Source: Nitrospinaceae bacterium
Lineage (GTDB): Bacteria; Nitrospinota; Nitrospinia; Nitrospinales; VA-1
Reading direction: 5' to 3'
DNA: 8,522 nucleotides
Assembly (NCBI GenBank): GCA_029261675.1
Contig: JAJDBA010000057.1
Coordinates: 1-8,522, forward strand
Part shown: one piece after another, positions 1-6,578 of the stretch
How the letters are laid out: every line of letters begins with the position of its first letter
How positions within the stretch are numbered: position 1 is the stretch's first letter
Made by a program: the position numbers and the translations under genes
The notes under the pieces: model-generated
What the model was told of the DNA's origin: nothing
Database searches by the model: none
The model's input: the letters and a program-made list of their open reading frames with translations, nothing else

Positions 1-1227
1 GTTTTATTCGGTGAGATACGCGATCCAGAGTCAGAGCAAGTGATTGATGAAGTTCTTCTGACATATTTTAAAAAGCCTAACAGTTATACCGGTGAACATG
101 TCGTAGAAATCAGCGGACATGGCGGCAACCTGGTATCAACCACCTTACTGCAATTAATTTTGAAACAGGGGGCAAGGTTGGCAGAACCTGGTGAATTTAC
201 ACGTCGCGCTTTCATTCATGGTCGTCTAGATTTGACCCAGGCCGAAGCCGTAGCCGACCTCATAGAAGCTGCATCCACAAGAGCTTTAAGCTCTGCCGTC
301 TCACAACTCAAAGGCGGACTTTCCCGAAGAATCAATAAACTATTCGAACAACTGTTAGCTGTACAGGCGCAATTGGAAGCGGCGATCGATTTTTCTGAAG
401 AAGGATTAACTTTTCAATCTCGCGAAACTACCCGTCGGCAAATTGAAGACGTGAAAAAGGAAATGCTTTTGCTCGTGCAATCTTTTCGTCACGGGAAAAT
501 AATTCGCGAAGGCATGCGTGTTACCTTGGTCGGCAAACCCAATGTGGGGAAATCCAGTCTGCTCAACGCACTCATGGAGGAAGATCGGGCAATCGTCACC
601 GATATACCGGGAACCACCCGCGATACTCTTGAAGAACGGGTGCGCATTAAAGACATTCATATCGTTGTCATCGACTCAGCGGGCCTCCGTGACAATCCCG
701 AAATGATTGAAGAAGAAGGGATTCGAAGAACCCGTAACGCGTTGGCGCAATCGGATCTTGCGCTGGTGTTGTTCGATTCATCTCAACCTCTTGATGGCAA
801 TGATGAGTTGTTGATGGACGAAGTGGGTGGTCAAGCTCGATGCGTTCTGTTCAATAAATCTGATCTCGAACAGCAATGGACGAAGGAAAAAATTGAAAAC
901 TTTTTGCAAGGTGAAAAACCGATTTCACTTTCTGCAAAAACAGGAACCGGACTGGAAGATTTAAAAGAAGCGATTTATAACCATGCTCTAAGAGGCGATA
1001 GAGTAGGAGAGTCTGTTTCCATCACCCGTGAACGCCACCGAGACCATTTGCAACAGGCGGCAGAATCTTTAGGCACTGCCAGTGCGAACATGATTTCGGG
1101 TTGTTCTGAAGAACTCATCGCGGTTGATGTCACTCTGGCAATGGAGCACCTTGGCTCTGTTCTCGGGAAAACTTTTGCCGAAGACTTGCTCGATAAAATT
1201 TTTGGTCAATTCTGTATCGGGAAATAG
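1..1227 (+). CDS. mnmE: tRNA uridine-5-carboxymethylaminomethyl(34) synthesis GTPase MnmE, 5'-truncated by the window edge
   Basis: MnmE is a cytoplasmic GTPase that works with MnmG to place the (carboxymethyl)aminomethyl group on wobble uridine 34 of certain tRNAs. The reading frame is open from base 1, giving 408 visible residues; roughly the first 45-50 residues are missing compared with the family's usual 450-460, so the GTG at 40 is internal and not the start. Visible parts are the end of the N-terminal folate-binding domain (NSYTGEHVVEISGHGG), the helical domain, and an inserted Ras-like G domain. Its motifs are G1 GKPNVGKS (about 532-555), G2 region DIPGTTRD (about 601-624), G3 DSAGL (about 673-687), G4 NKSD (about 856-867) and G5 SAK (about 931-939). 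The protein ends in FCIGK, the conserved C-terminal motif with the functionally important cysteine. G3 reads DSAG rather than the usual DTAG, a mild change. The gene is convergent with the response regulator that follows. Identification is very secure. Confidence 0.97.
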   Translation, partial: VLFGEIRDPESEQVIDEVLLTYFKKPNSYTGEHVVEISGHGGNLVSTTLLQLILKQGARLAEPGEFTRRAFIHGRLDLTQAEAVADLIEAASTRALSSAVSQLKGGLSRRINKLFEQLLAVQAQLEAAIDFSEEGLTFQSRETTRRQIEDVKKEMLLLVQSFRHGKIIREGMRVTLVGKPNVGKSSLLNALMEEDRAIVTDIPGTTRDTLEERVRIKDIHIVVIDSAGLRDNPEMIEEEGIRRTRNALAQSDLALVLFDSSQPLDGNDELLMDEVGGQARCVLFNKSDLEQQWTKEKIENFLQGEKPISLSAKTGTGLEDLKEAIYNHALRGDRVGESVSITRERHRDHLQQAAESLGTASANMISGCSEELIAVDVTLAMEHLGSVLGKTFAEDLLDKIFGQFCIGK

Positions 1228-1249
1228 ACGGGGCAACCGCTCAGACCTA

Positions 1250-1267
1250 ATAGAGTGGACTCTCTAT
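1250..1267. terminator. weak hairpin between convergent genes, possible terminator
   Basis: ATAGAG at 1250-1255 and CTCTAT at 1262-1267 form a 6-bp inverted repeat around a 6-nt loop, in the 39-bp gap between the ends of mnmE and the minus-strand response regulator. The right arm reaches the last base of the regulator's stop codon. No U-tract follows on either strand, so it is not a convincing intrinsic terminator. It is simply the only hairpin-like structure in the gap. Confidence 0.2.
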
Positions 1268-1728
1268 CAGTTCCTTACTGCACGGAAAGGGTATTCGACC
1301 AACTGGAACCAGTATTTCATGATAAGTTGTAGGCCTTTTGTAAACTGGTTGATTTGTGAGGGTTTCTGAATATAGGAGTTTGCCCCAAAGTCATAGGCTG
1401 TAATTATATTTTCCTTGCTTTTCGAAGATGTGAGAACGACTGTGAGCAGGTTTTTCAATGCAGGGTTTTGCTGCATCTCCTGCAATACTTCCAGACCATT
1501 CTTTTTTGGCAAATTGATATCCAGAAAAATCAGGCAGGGAACCGGAGACTTTTTCGGATCCTGCCACTCGTTTTGACGCAGCAGATAGCTCATTGCCTCT
1601 TCACCATTTTTGACCCAGTGAACATCGCAGTCGAATTCGGTGCTTTTCAGTGTGCTTGAAATTAAAAAATAGTCATCCTCATCATCTTCCACAACAAGAA
1701 TGACATGTTCGCTTTTTTTCTCAGCCAT
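1267..1728 (-). CDS. single-domain response regulator, CheY/Rcp1-like
   Basis: This 153-aa protein is a lone receiver domain that should accept a phosphoryl group from a histidine kinase. Visible hallmarks are the acidic pocket E14-D15-D16 (VVEDDEDD), phosphoacceptor D70 in LIFLDINLP, the switch T100-S101 (VVLTSS) and conserved K122 followed by P123 (YIQKP). The loop before the phosphorylation site (about residues 50-65) is longer than in CheY, as in Rcp1-type regulators that partner phytochrome-like kinases. There is no output domain; the C-terminal tail after the last helix is only about 15 residues. The ATG overlaps the stop of the upstream kinase by 8 nt, with purine-rich AGGAAAAGGGAA immediately before it. 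Translational coupling and a cognate kinase-regulator pair are therefore likely. The output partner is not visible here. Confidence 0.93.
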   Translation of the reverse strand: MAEKKSEHVILVVEDDEDDYFLISSTLKSTEFDCDVHWVKNGEEAMSYLLRQNEWQDPKKSPVPCLIFLDINLPKKNGLEVLQEMQQNPALKNLLTVVLTSSKSKENIITAYDFGANSYIQKPSQINQFTKGLQLIMKYWFQLVEYPFRAVRN

Positions 1729-4237
1729 TTCCCTTTTCCTGTTTTACTGGCAGCTCTATAATGAAGGTCGTACCGCTTGGTGGTTTGTTTTCCGCAGTAA
1801 TTGTTCCTTTGTGTTTATCGATAATTTTTTTGCAAATGGCCAATCCCATCCCGGTTCCTTCGAATTCGCTGGAGCGGTGCAGACGCTGGAAGGGTTTGAA
1901 AATACGATCTAAATATTTTTCCTCAAAACCAATTCCGTTATCCGCAATATCTATCCTACAATATCCTTTTTGGGAAGCAACAATTTTTCCGCTGATTGTG
2001 AGGGATGGTGGTTCTTTCTCTCGGTGATATTTCAAAGCATTACTAATAAGATTTTGGAATAAATGAAACATCTGAAATCTGTTTGCCTCGATAACAGGTA
2101 AACCCAGGATCTCTATTTTCGCGTTTGATTGTTCAATCAAATTCTCCAAATTCACCAGCACTTGTTGGACCACATTGCCCAAGTCGAGTTGCTCCATTTT
2201 TCTTGCCTGGGCAGAATCGAGAGTGGAATAACTTACCAGATCTTCAACCAGGCTTTGCAAGCGGCGGGAAGAGTTTTCCATCCGGGAAAGATAATAAATA
2301 TCTTTTTCATCGATAGTTTTGGTGCGGGATCTTATAAGTTCTCCAAAGGAAATAATTTTTCTAAGTGGTTCCTGTAAATCGTGTGAAGCAATATGAACAA
2401 AGTCACGTAGCTCTTCGTTGATTTCCTCCAGGTTTTTATTAGACATTTGTAATTTGTCGGTAATTTTCTTTCGTTCTAAAGCGGAACCTGCATATTTTGC
2501 AAATATTTCAAGGATCATCTGTGCCATTTCTGGATCTTCTATTGGTTCGGAGTGCATGACGGCAAGATGTCCCAACGGTTTTCCTGAAATATCGAAAAAA
2601 GGAACCCCCATATAGTTATTTACTTTTAAATCGATAAGCATCTGGTCTTTTGAAAATAGTTTCTGGACATTTTCAGGGCAGTAATAAATACCATTATTGA
2701 TTACATGTTCGCAGGGAGTATTAAGTAACGGATACTCTACATTTTCTATGAAACTGTTTTTCAGCCATACGGCATGTGTTTGAACAATATTTTCATCTGA
2801 GCATTCGGCGATGAATGCACAGCGCACTTGTAGTGCCGAGGCCAGGTTTTCGACGAGAGATTTAAAGAAAGTTTCATCGTTGTAAGCGGTAGCACAGCCT
2901 TCTACCATTTTGTGTAATCTTTGGTGGAAAAGTTCGTTTTCTTTTTCGACTTCTTTTTCTTTTGTTATATCAACAGCCATTTCCATGACAAGGTTTGAGC
3001 CGTCAATGTCCTGAAAGGGGGTTACCACGGTCAAATAAGTTTTTCCATCGGGTGCGGTCCATATAGAATCTCTTGTCTCACTGGTTTCGAAAATTTCAAA
3101 AGGCGTGCATACTTCGCAAGGTTCTGATCTGTTGTGCATCAGTTCGAAACATTTTTTTTCTTCTTGAGGGATTCCAAATCGCTCTCGAAACATTTTATTA
3201 GCGAAGGGAACGGTATAATCGGGGGCTTGAAGGTGAAAAGAAACGGGTAGGTTTTCGAGCATGTTAAAAAAGTTTTGCTGGTCTTTTAATAGTCGTTGTT
3301 TTAATTCATATCGCTCAAAAAACTGGCCTATCTGATTGCCTAGGCTGCTGATCAGTTGAGTCGTATCTTCTTTGGGTTCTAAGGTTTTTTCTGAAAAAAC
3401 TTCGATCACTCCAGTCAGCCCTTTGGAATTTGTCACCGGGAACCCAAATCCTGTATGTAGGCCCGCGTTGAGTGCAAAAGGAAATCGTGGAAAATTTGCG
3501 TCTTGGGTCACATCGACTATCCAATGAGGTCCAATGCTTTCACACACACGTCCTGGAAGACCGATCCCCTTTTCAAGGGTCATCTCCATGGATTTATCTA
3601 CGAGTTCCTTGAATTTTTCTTTGTCGTCTGGAGCATGCCAGAAGTGGGTACAAAGCAATGCCTGCTTTTCCTCATCGAACATCCAACAAAAGATTATTTC
3701 CCAGTTCATGAATCTACAGATGGTTTGTAAAGCTTTAGGGAGGACGGAGTCCAGATCGTCCGATGTAGAAAAAATTTTGGTTATATTGTGTAGTAAATTT
3801 CGTTGAACTTCGGCTTCTTTTCTTTCGCTGATGTCGCGCATAGTTCCGACAAAAAAGCGTTCGGTACCCAGGTTGATCGGATTAGCCGCAAGTTCTATGA
3901 GGAATGAAGAACCGTCTTTTCGCAGAGCCGTTAATTCTCTCCACATTCCAATGAGATTGGATTTGCCCGTACGTAAATATTGTTGGATGTAGTTATCGTG
4001 TTCTTTTCTATGAGGTTCTGGTATTAACAGAGATATATTTTTACCGATCACCTCTTTAGCCTGATAGCCGAATAGGGATTCGGCGGCCGGATTGAAGGTC
4101 TGGATAATGCCGTTCTCACTAATAACCACAACCCCCTCTTGAGTGGCATTGATTACGGTTTCATAACGGCTACTCTGTTCAGGGGATAGCAAATTGCTAT
4201 CTAATGGTTTTTCAGACTTTTGATCTTTTACATCCAT
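1721..4237 (-). CDS. soluble PAS-GAF-PAS-GAF sensor histidine kinase
   Basis: This 838-aa predicted cytoplasmic kinase has no obvious membrane segment. Domains in order are PAS (about 24-140), GAF (about 150-312), PAS (about 325-430), GAF (about 440-592), a short coiled linker, HisKA (about 608-675) and HATPase_c (about 715-832). The H-box is ASHDLQEPLRK with phosphoacceptor H619; the N-box is QNLISNA (N729, N733), G1 is DNGIG (766-770), and G2 is GTGMGL (794-799). The transmitter is of the phytochrome (Cph1) type. Neither GAF domain shows a recognisable bilin-binding motif, so light sensing is not supported. The second PAS carries three cysteines (C363, C374, C377; the last two as PCEVC). 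An in-frame TGA lies shortly upstream, so ATG 4237 is the first possible start, although its Shine-Dalgarno is poor. The stop overlaps the start of the Rcp1-like regulator, its probable phosphorylation target. The ligand or signal is unknown. Confidence 0.93.
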   Translation of the reverse strand: MDVKDQKSEKPLDSNLLSPEQSSRYETVINATQEGVVVISENGIIQTFNPAAESLFGYQAKEVIGKNISLLIPEPHRKEHDNYIQQYLRTGKSNLIGMWRELTALRKDGSSFLIELAANPINLGTERFFVGTMRDISERKEAEVQRNLLHNITKIFSTSDDLDSVLPKALQTICRFMNWEIIFCWMFDEEKQALLCTHFWHAPDDKEKFKELVDKSMEMTLEKGIGLPGRVCESIGPHWIVDVTQDANFPRFPFALNAGLHTGFGFPVTNSKGLTGVIEVFSEKTLEPKEDTTQLISSLGNQIGQFFERYELKQRLLKDQQNFFNMLENLPVSFHLQAPDYTVPFANKMFRERFGIPQEEKKCFELMHNRSEPCEVCTPFEIFETSETRDSIWTAPDGKTYLTVVTPFQDIDGSNLVMEMAVDITKEKEVEKENELFHQRLHKMVEGCATAYNDETFFKSLVENLASALQVRCAFIAECSDENIVQTHAVWLKNSFIENVEYPLLNTPCEHVINNGIYYCPENVQKLFSKDQMLIDLKVNNYMGVPFFDISGKPLGHLAVMHSEPIEDPEMAQMILEIFAKYAGSALERKKITDKLQMSNKNLEEINEELRDFVHIASHDLQEPLRKIISFGELIRSRTKTIDEKDIYYLSRMENSSRRLQSLVEDLVSYSTLDSAQARKMEQLDLGNVVQQVLVNLENLIEQSNAKIEILGLPVIEANRFQMFHLFQNLISNALKYHREKEPPSLTISGKIVASQKGYCRIDIADNGIGFEEKYLDRIFKPFQRLHRSSEFEGTGMGLAICKKIIDKHKGTITAENKPPSGTTFIIELPVKQEKGNG

Positions 4238-4281
4238 TGGGAATTTAACTCACATATGTAGGAGACAACCTTACACTTCTA

Positions 4282-4310
4282 AGAATAGTAAATTAAACGC
4301 ATAAAGCCAA
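4282..4310 (-). promoter_or_regulatory. candidate sigma70 promoter for the PAS-GAF kinase
   Basis: On the minus strand TTGGCT (4310-4305) and TATTCT (4287-4282) are separated by 17 nt. Each matches about four of six consensus positions of a -35/-10 promoter. The start codon lies about 45 bp downstream of the -10. This is a by-eye match in AT-rich DNA, where chance matches are common. Confidence 0.25.
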
Positions 4311-4341
4311 ATAAATTTAATAAGTTAGGTTAATATTCATT

Positions 4342-4353
4342 TCTTTATAAAGA
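4342..4353. repeat. 12-bp perfect palindrome
   Basis: TCTTTATAAAGA reads the same on both strands. Flanking arms AAGTTA (4322-4327) and TAACTT (4355-4360) form a second, wider inverted repeat around it. It lies between the two divergent candidate promoters, upstream of both, where a regulator could act on either side. AT-rich palindromes of this size can occur by chance. Confidence 0.4.
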
Positions 4354-4379
4354 TTAACTTTTAATAATTGCTATTTCTT

Positions 4380-4388
4380 CCCCCCCCC
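4380..4388 (+). repeat. nine-C homopolymer tract
   Basis: Nine consecutive C residues lie in otherwise AT-rich intergenic DNA, starting 10 bp upstream of a candidate -35 box for the rightward operon. Homopolymers of this length are prone to slipped-strand length changes. The run itself is directly visible; any regulatory effect is inference. Confidence 0.8.
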
Positions 4389-4397
4389 TTCCTGTCA

Positions 4398-4426
4398 GTG
4401 ACTTTTTAGGCGAAAGGTAATAGTAT
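4398..4426 (+). promoter_or_regulatory. candidate sigma70 promoter for the rightward signalling operon
   Basis: GTGACT (4398-4403) and TAGTAT (4421-4426) are separated by 17 nt, each with about four of six consensus matches. Transcription would start near 4433 and leave a leader of about 114 nt. The 13-bp inverted repeat at 4425-4437 covers the predicted start region. The match is weak and made by eye. Confidence 0.25.
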
Positions 4427-4437
4427 TGTTCAACAAT
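4425..4437. promoter_or_regulatory. perfect 13-bp inverted repeat, candidate operator
   Basis: ATTGTT-C-AACAAT is a perfect inverted repeat of 6-bp arms around one central base. It overlaps the candidate -10/+1 region of the rightward operon, a typical place for a repressor site. No DNA-binding regulator is encoded in this window, so a binding protein would have to be encoded elsewhere. Confidence 0.35.
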
Positions 4438-4535
4438 TTAAAAAATAATTCATTACTTTAAGGGACGATGAATATTTCCGAATTCATGTTCAAAATGTTT
4501 TGCCCTGGTTTTTTTTCGGGTAGATTAAGGTTCAT

Positions 4536-4540
4536 AGGAA
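4536..4540 (+). promoter_or_regulatory. ribosome binding site of the membrane kinase gene
   Basis: AGGAA lies 6 nt before ATG 4547 and supports that start. Confidence 0.65.
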
Positions 4541-4546
4541 TCAGTC

Positions 4547-6097
4547 ATGTCCAACAATGCGCAAAATGAAAAACATTGGGTTTTTAACAATATAAAGCTC
4601 TTAATAGTTCAGGGGATTTTGGCAGCTCTGATTTTTGCTGTTGATTTGAAAATTGAGCTTGGTGTTGCGGCTGGGGTGCCCTATATCTCTCTGGTACTTG
4701 TTGCGCTGTGGTCAAAAAAGAAACGTCTTATTTGGATAGGCGCAATCTTTGGAACCGTTTTGACTATTTTAGGATATGGGCTTTCTCCGTTAGGTGGTGA
4801 GACTTGGAAGGTTTTGGCAAACCGTATGCTAGCTCTTTTCTCTATATGGGTGACTGCATTCATTGGTTATTTGTTCAAAAAAAATGAAATGGCTTTGCAA
4901 CAAATCAATGAAAATTTGGAAGCACAAGTTGAGACTAGAACCTATCAATTAAAATCAACCAACGAATATCTAAAACGGGAAATCCAGGAAAATCTATATG
5001 CCAAGAAAAGCTTGGAAAAGCTTCACACTCAAAACAAAACGATTTTGGAAACGGCGGGTATGGGTATTTTTGGATTAGATAGGGAAGGCCGTACCACTTT
5101 CTGTAACCCTTCTGCAGCGGCCATGCTGGGGTATTCAACAGAAGAGCAAGTTGGAAAAAATCAGCATGACTTAATTCATCACTCTCATGAAAGTGGTAGT
5201 AAATATCCGCAAGATCATTGTCCTATATTCGATACTTTAAAAAATGGAGCGTGTTATCGAATTTCAGAGGATGTTTTTTGGGAAAAAAAGGGCTCCTCTT
5301 TTCCAGTCGAATACATAAGCTCCCCGGTTTTTGACGGTGAGAAAGTTGTAGGTGCGGTGGTAACTTTCAAAGACATCAGCTTGCAAAAACATTTAGAAAA
5401 AGAAAAAGATATATTGCTTCGAGACCTTCAGAGAATAAACACCGAATTAAAAGGTTTTGCTCATATTGTGTCCCACGATTTAAAAGAACCATTGCGGGGT
5501 ATTTCTTACAATTCTAAATGGCTGCTGGAAGACTTTGGTGATAAATTGGGTACGGAAGGTGCAAAACTAATTGAATTGCTAACTCAGAACACCCAAAGAA
5601 TGCATAACTTGATAAGTGGGATTTTGGAATTTGCTGAACTGGGGGTGTTGAAATCAAAACCAATTGTTATACATTCTGGTACAGTTGCAGAAACGGTGAT
5701 CAAATATTTAACAAAGGAATCTGGGATAACAATTGAAGTCCAGGAACCTATGCCAAACGTGGTATACCGTAATCTTCAGCTAGAGCAAATTTTTCAAAAT
5801 CTAATAAGTAATGCAATCCGTCATTTGGGAAAACCCGAAGGGAAAATTGTGGTATCCTGCGCAGACCAAAATGAATTTTGGTGTTTTCAGGTTTGGGATA
5901 ATGGTAAAGGGATTGAAACTAGACACTTTGAAAGAATATTTGGAATGTTCCAAAGTCTGGATAGGAGCAAAGCGCCCGGATCAACTGGCATTGGATTAAC
6001 GCTAGTAAAAAAAATTGCAGAGCAAAACGGGGGCAGGGTGTGGGTGGAATCGGAAGTCGGCAAGTTCACTCGATTTATGTTCACTATTCCAAAATGA
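4547..6097 (+). CDS. membrane-anchored PAS sensor histidine kinase
   Basis: This 516-aa sensor kinase begins with a hydrophobic module of about four membrane segments (roughly 15-33, 38-55, 60-80 and 90-110), with short loops and no large periplasmic domain. A coiled-coil region follows (about 112-165), then one PAS domain (about 166-282), HisKA with phosphoacceptor H310 (IVSHDLKEPLRG), and HATPase_c. ATP-binding motifs are the N-box QNLISNA (N418, N422), G1 DNGKG (451-455) and G2 GSTGIGL (478-484). The PAS contains a cluster of histidines and a cysteine (H207, H211, H212, H214, H224, C225). The small loops suggest that it senses within or next to the membrane, or through the PAS domain, rather than binding an external solute; this is inference. 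AGGAA 6 nt before ATG 4547 supports the start. It is the first gene of a probable three-gene signalling operon, and the receiver 23 bp downstream is its likely partner. Confidence 0.93.
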   Translation: MSNNAQNEKHWVFNNIKLLIVQGILAALIFAVDLKIELGVAAGVPYISLVLVALWSKKKRLIWIGAIFGTVLTILGYGLSPLGGETWKVLANRMLALFSIWVTAFIGYLFKKNEMALQQINENLEAQVETRTYQLKSTNEYLKREIQENLYAKKSLEKLHTQNKTILETAGMGIFGLDREGRTTFCNPSAAAMLGYSTEEQVGKNQHDLIHHSHESGSKYPQDHCPIFDTLKNGACYRISEDVFWEKKGSSFPVEYISSPVFDGEKVVGAVVTFKDISLQKHLEKEKDILLRDLQRINTELKGFAHIVSHDLKEPLRGISYNSKWLLEDFGDKLGTEGAKLIELLTQNTQRMHNLISGILEFAELGVLKSKPIVIHSGTVAETVIKYLTKESGITIEVQEPMPNVVYRNLQLEQIFQNLISNAIRHLGKPEGKIVVSCADQNEFWCFQVWDNGKGIETRHFERIFGMFQSLDRSKAPGSTGIGLTLVKKIAEQNGGRVWVESEVGKFTRFMFTIPK

Positions 6098-6103
6098 AAT
6101 CAC

Positions 6104-6117
6104 AAGGGAGGGGAGGG
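6104..6117 (+). promoter_or_regulatory. strong polypurine ribosome binding site that decides the receiver start
   Basis: An uninterrupted purine run holds two copies of GGGAGG (6106-6111 and 6111-6116), placed to serve ATG 6121 or ATG 6124. It argues against the upstream in-frame starts at 6040 and 6094. Confidence 0.75.
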
Positions 6118-6120
6118 TTG

Positions 6121-6564
6121 ATGATGCGTAATGGAAGTCCGTTGATGATTGTTGAAGATAATGAAACCGATATTATGTGTATGAAGCGGGCGTTTGCGAA
6201 GAATGGAGTTAGTAAGCCTATTGTGACCGCCTCCAATGGTGAAGAAGCATTGGCATATCTAAATGGAGAAACTGATTTAGAAAACAATTCTGGCATTCGA
6301 ACACCTAACCTTATTCTTTTAGATTTAAATATGCCAATAATGAATGGTTTCGAATTTCTTGCTGTGATTAAAGCGGATGAACGGTTACGTTCTATTCCCG
6401 TAATCGTTCTTACCAGCTCGACTTCCAAAGTGGATATGAATGATAGTTATAAAAATTGCGTTGCTGGATACATCGAAAAACCTTTGGATCCAGAAGAATA
6501 TTCGGAGATCATAAAAATTCTTGATCAATATTGGTCATTGAATCATTTGCCAACGCTTAATTGA
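6121..6564 (+). CDS. single-domain response regulator, CheY/Rcp1-like
   Basis: This 147-aa stand-alone receiver has acidic pocket E12-D13 (MIVEDNETD), phosphoacceptor D68 (LILLDLNMP), T98-S99 (VIVLTSS) and K120-P121 (YIEKP). There is no output domain. It is paralogous in style to the minus-strand regulator, sharing the LTSS, Y-I-x-KP and terminal QYW/KYW features. The start is placed at ATG 6121, with ATG 6124 equally possible, because a strong polypurine ribosome site lies just upstream and the receiver fold begins a few residues later. An ATG at 6094 overlaps the kinase stop as ATGA and would add nine residues, but it has no good ribosome site. It is probably phosphorylated by the membrane kinase upstream, by the receiver-kinase downstream, or by both. 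Confidence 0.92.
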   Translation: MMRNGSPLMIVEDNETDIMCMKRAFAKNGVSKPIVTASNGEEALAYLNGETDLENNSGIRTPNLILLDLNMPIMNGFEFLAVIKADERLRSIPVIVLTSSTSKVDMNDSYKNCVAGYIEKPLDPEEYSEIIKILDQYWSLNHLPTLN

Positions 6565-6565
6565 T

Positions 6566-6570
6566 AGGGA
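6566..6570 (+). promoter_or_regulatory. ribosome binding site that decides the GTG start of the receiver-kinase
   Basis: AGGGA lies 8 nt before GTG 6579. No comparable site precedes the alternative TTG at 6561, which overlaps the previous stop. Confidence 0.55.
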
Positions 6571-6578
6571 ATGGTTTC

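Larger units (their letters stand above)
4238..4546. other. AT-rich divergent intergenic region
   Basis: These 309 bp separate the two divergent kinase genes and must hold promoters for both. Visible structure includes a nine-C homopolymer (4380-4388), a 12-bp palindrome (4342-4353), a 13-bp inverted repeat (4425-4437), and AATTCAT at 4447-4453 and 4481-4487 with the inverse ATGAAT at 4468-4473. No RNA gene or convincing small protein was recognised. Confidence 0.85.

Noticed and set aside
406..660. Minus-strand ORF inside mnmE
   Set aside because: It is antisense to the conserved G domain and has no family features, so it is a shadow of mnmE.
40..1227. GTG at 40 as the start of mnmE
   Set aside because: The frame is open back to base 1 and the upstream residues (LFGEIRDP) match the family, so the true start is outside the window.
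1250..1267. Strong bidirectional intrinsic terminator
   Set aside because: The stem is only 6 bp and AT-containing, and there is no U-tract on either strand; it is kept only as a weak candidate.
3300..3790. GAF domain of the soluble kinase as a bilin-binding phytochrome module
   Set aside because: No recognisable phytochrome GAF motif or chromophore cysteine context and no PHY domain follows; only the transmitter is Cph1-like.
4486..4569. 27-residue ORF upstream of and overlapping the membrane kinase start
   Set aside because: It has no ribosome site and no recognisable features, and it lies in AT-rich leader sequence. A regulatory leader peptide cannot be excluded but is unsupported.
6040..6120. 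ATG 6040 as the start of the middle receiver
   Set aside because: It would overlap the kinase coding sequence by 58 bp and add 27 residues with no receiver homology; a strong ribosome site supports 6121 or 6124.
6561..6578. TTG 6561 as the start of the receiver-kinase
   Set aside because: It has no ribosome site and is a rarer start codon; GTG 6579 has AGGGA at good spacing and begins right at the receiver fold.
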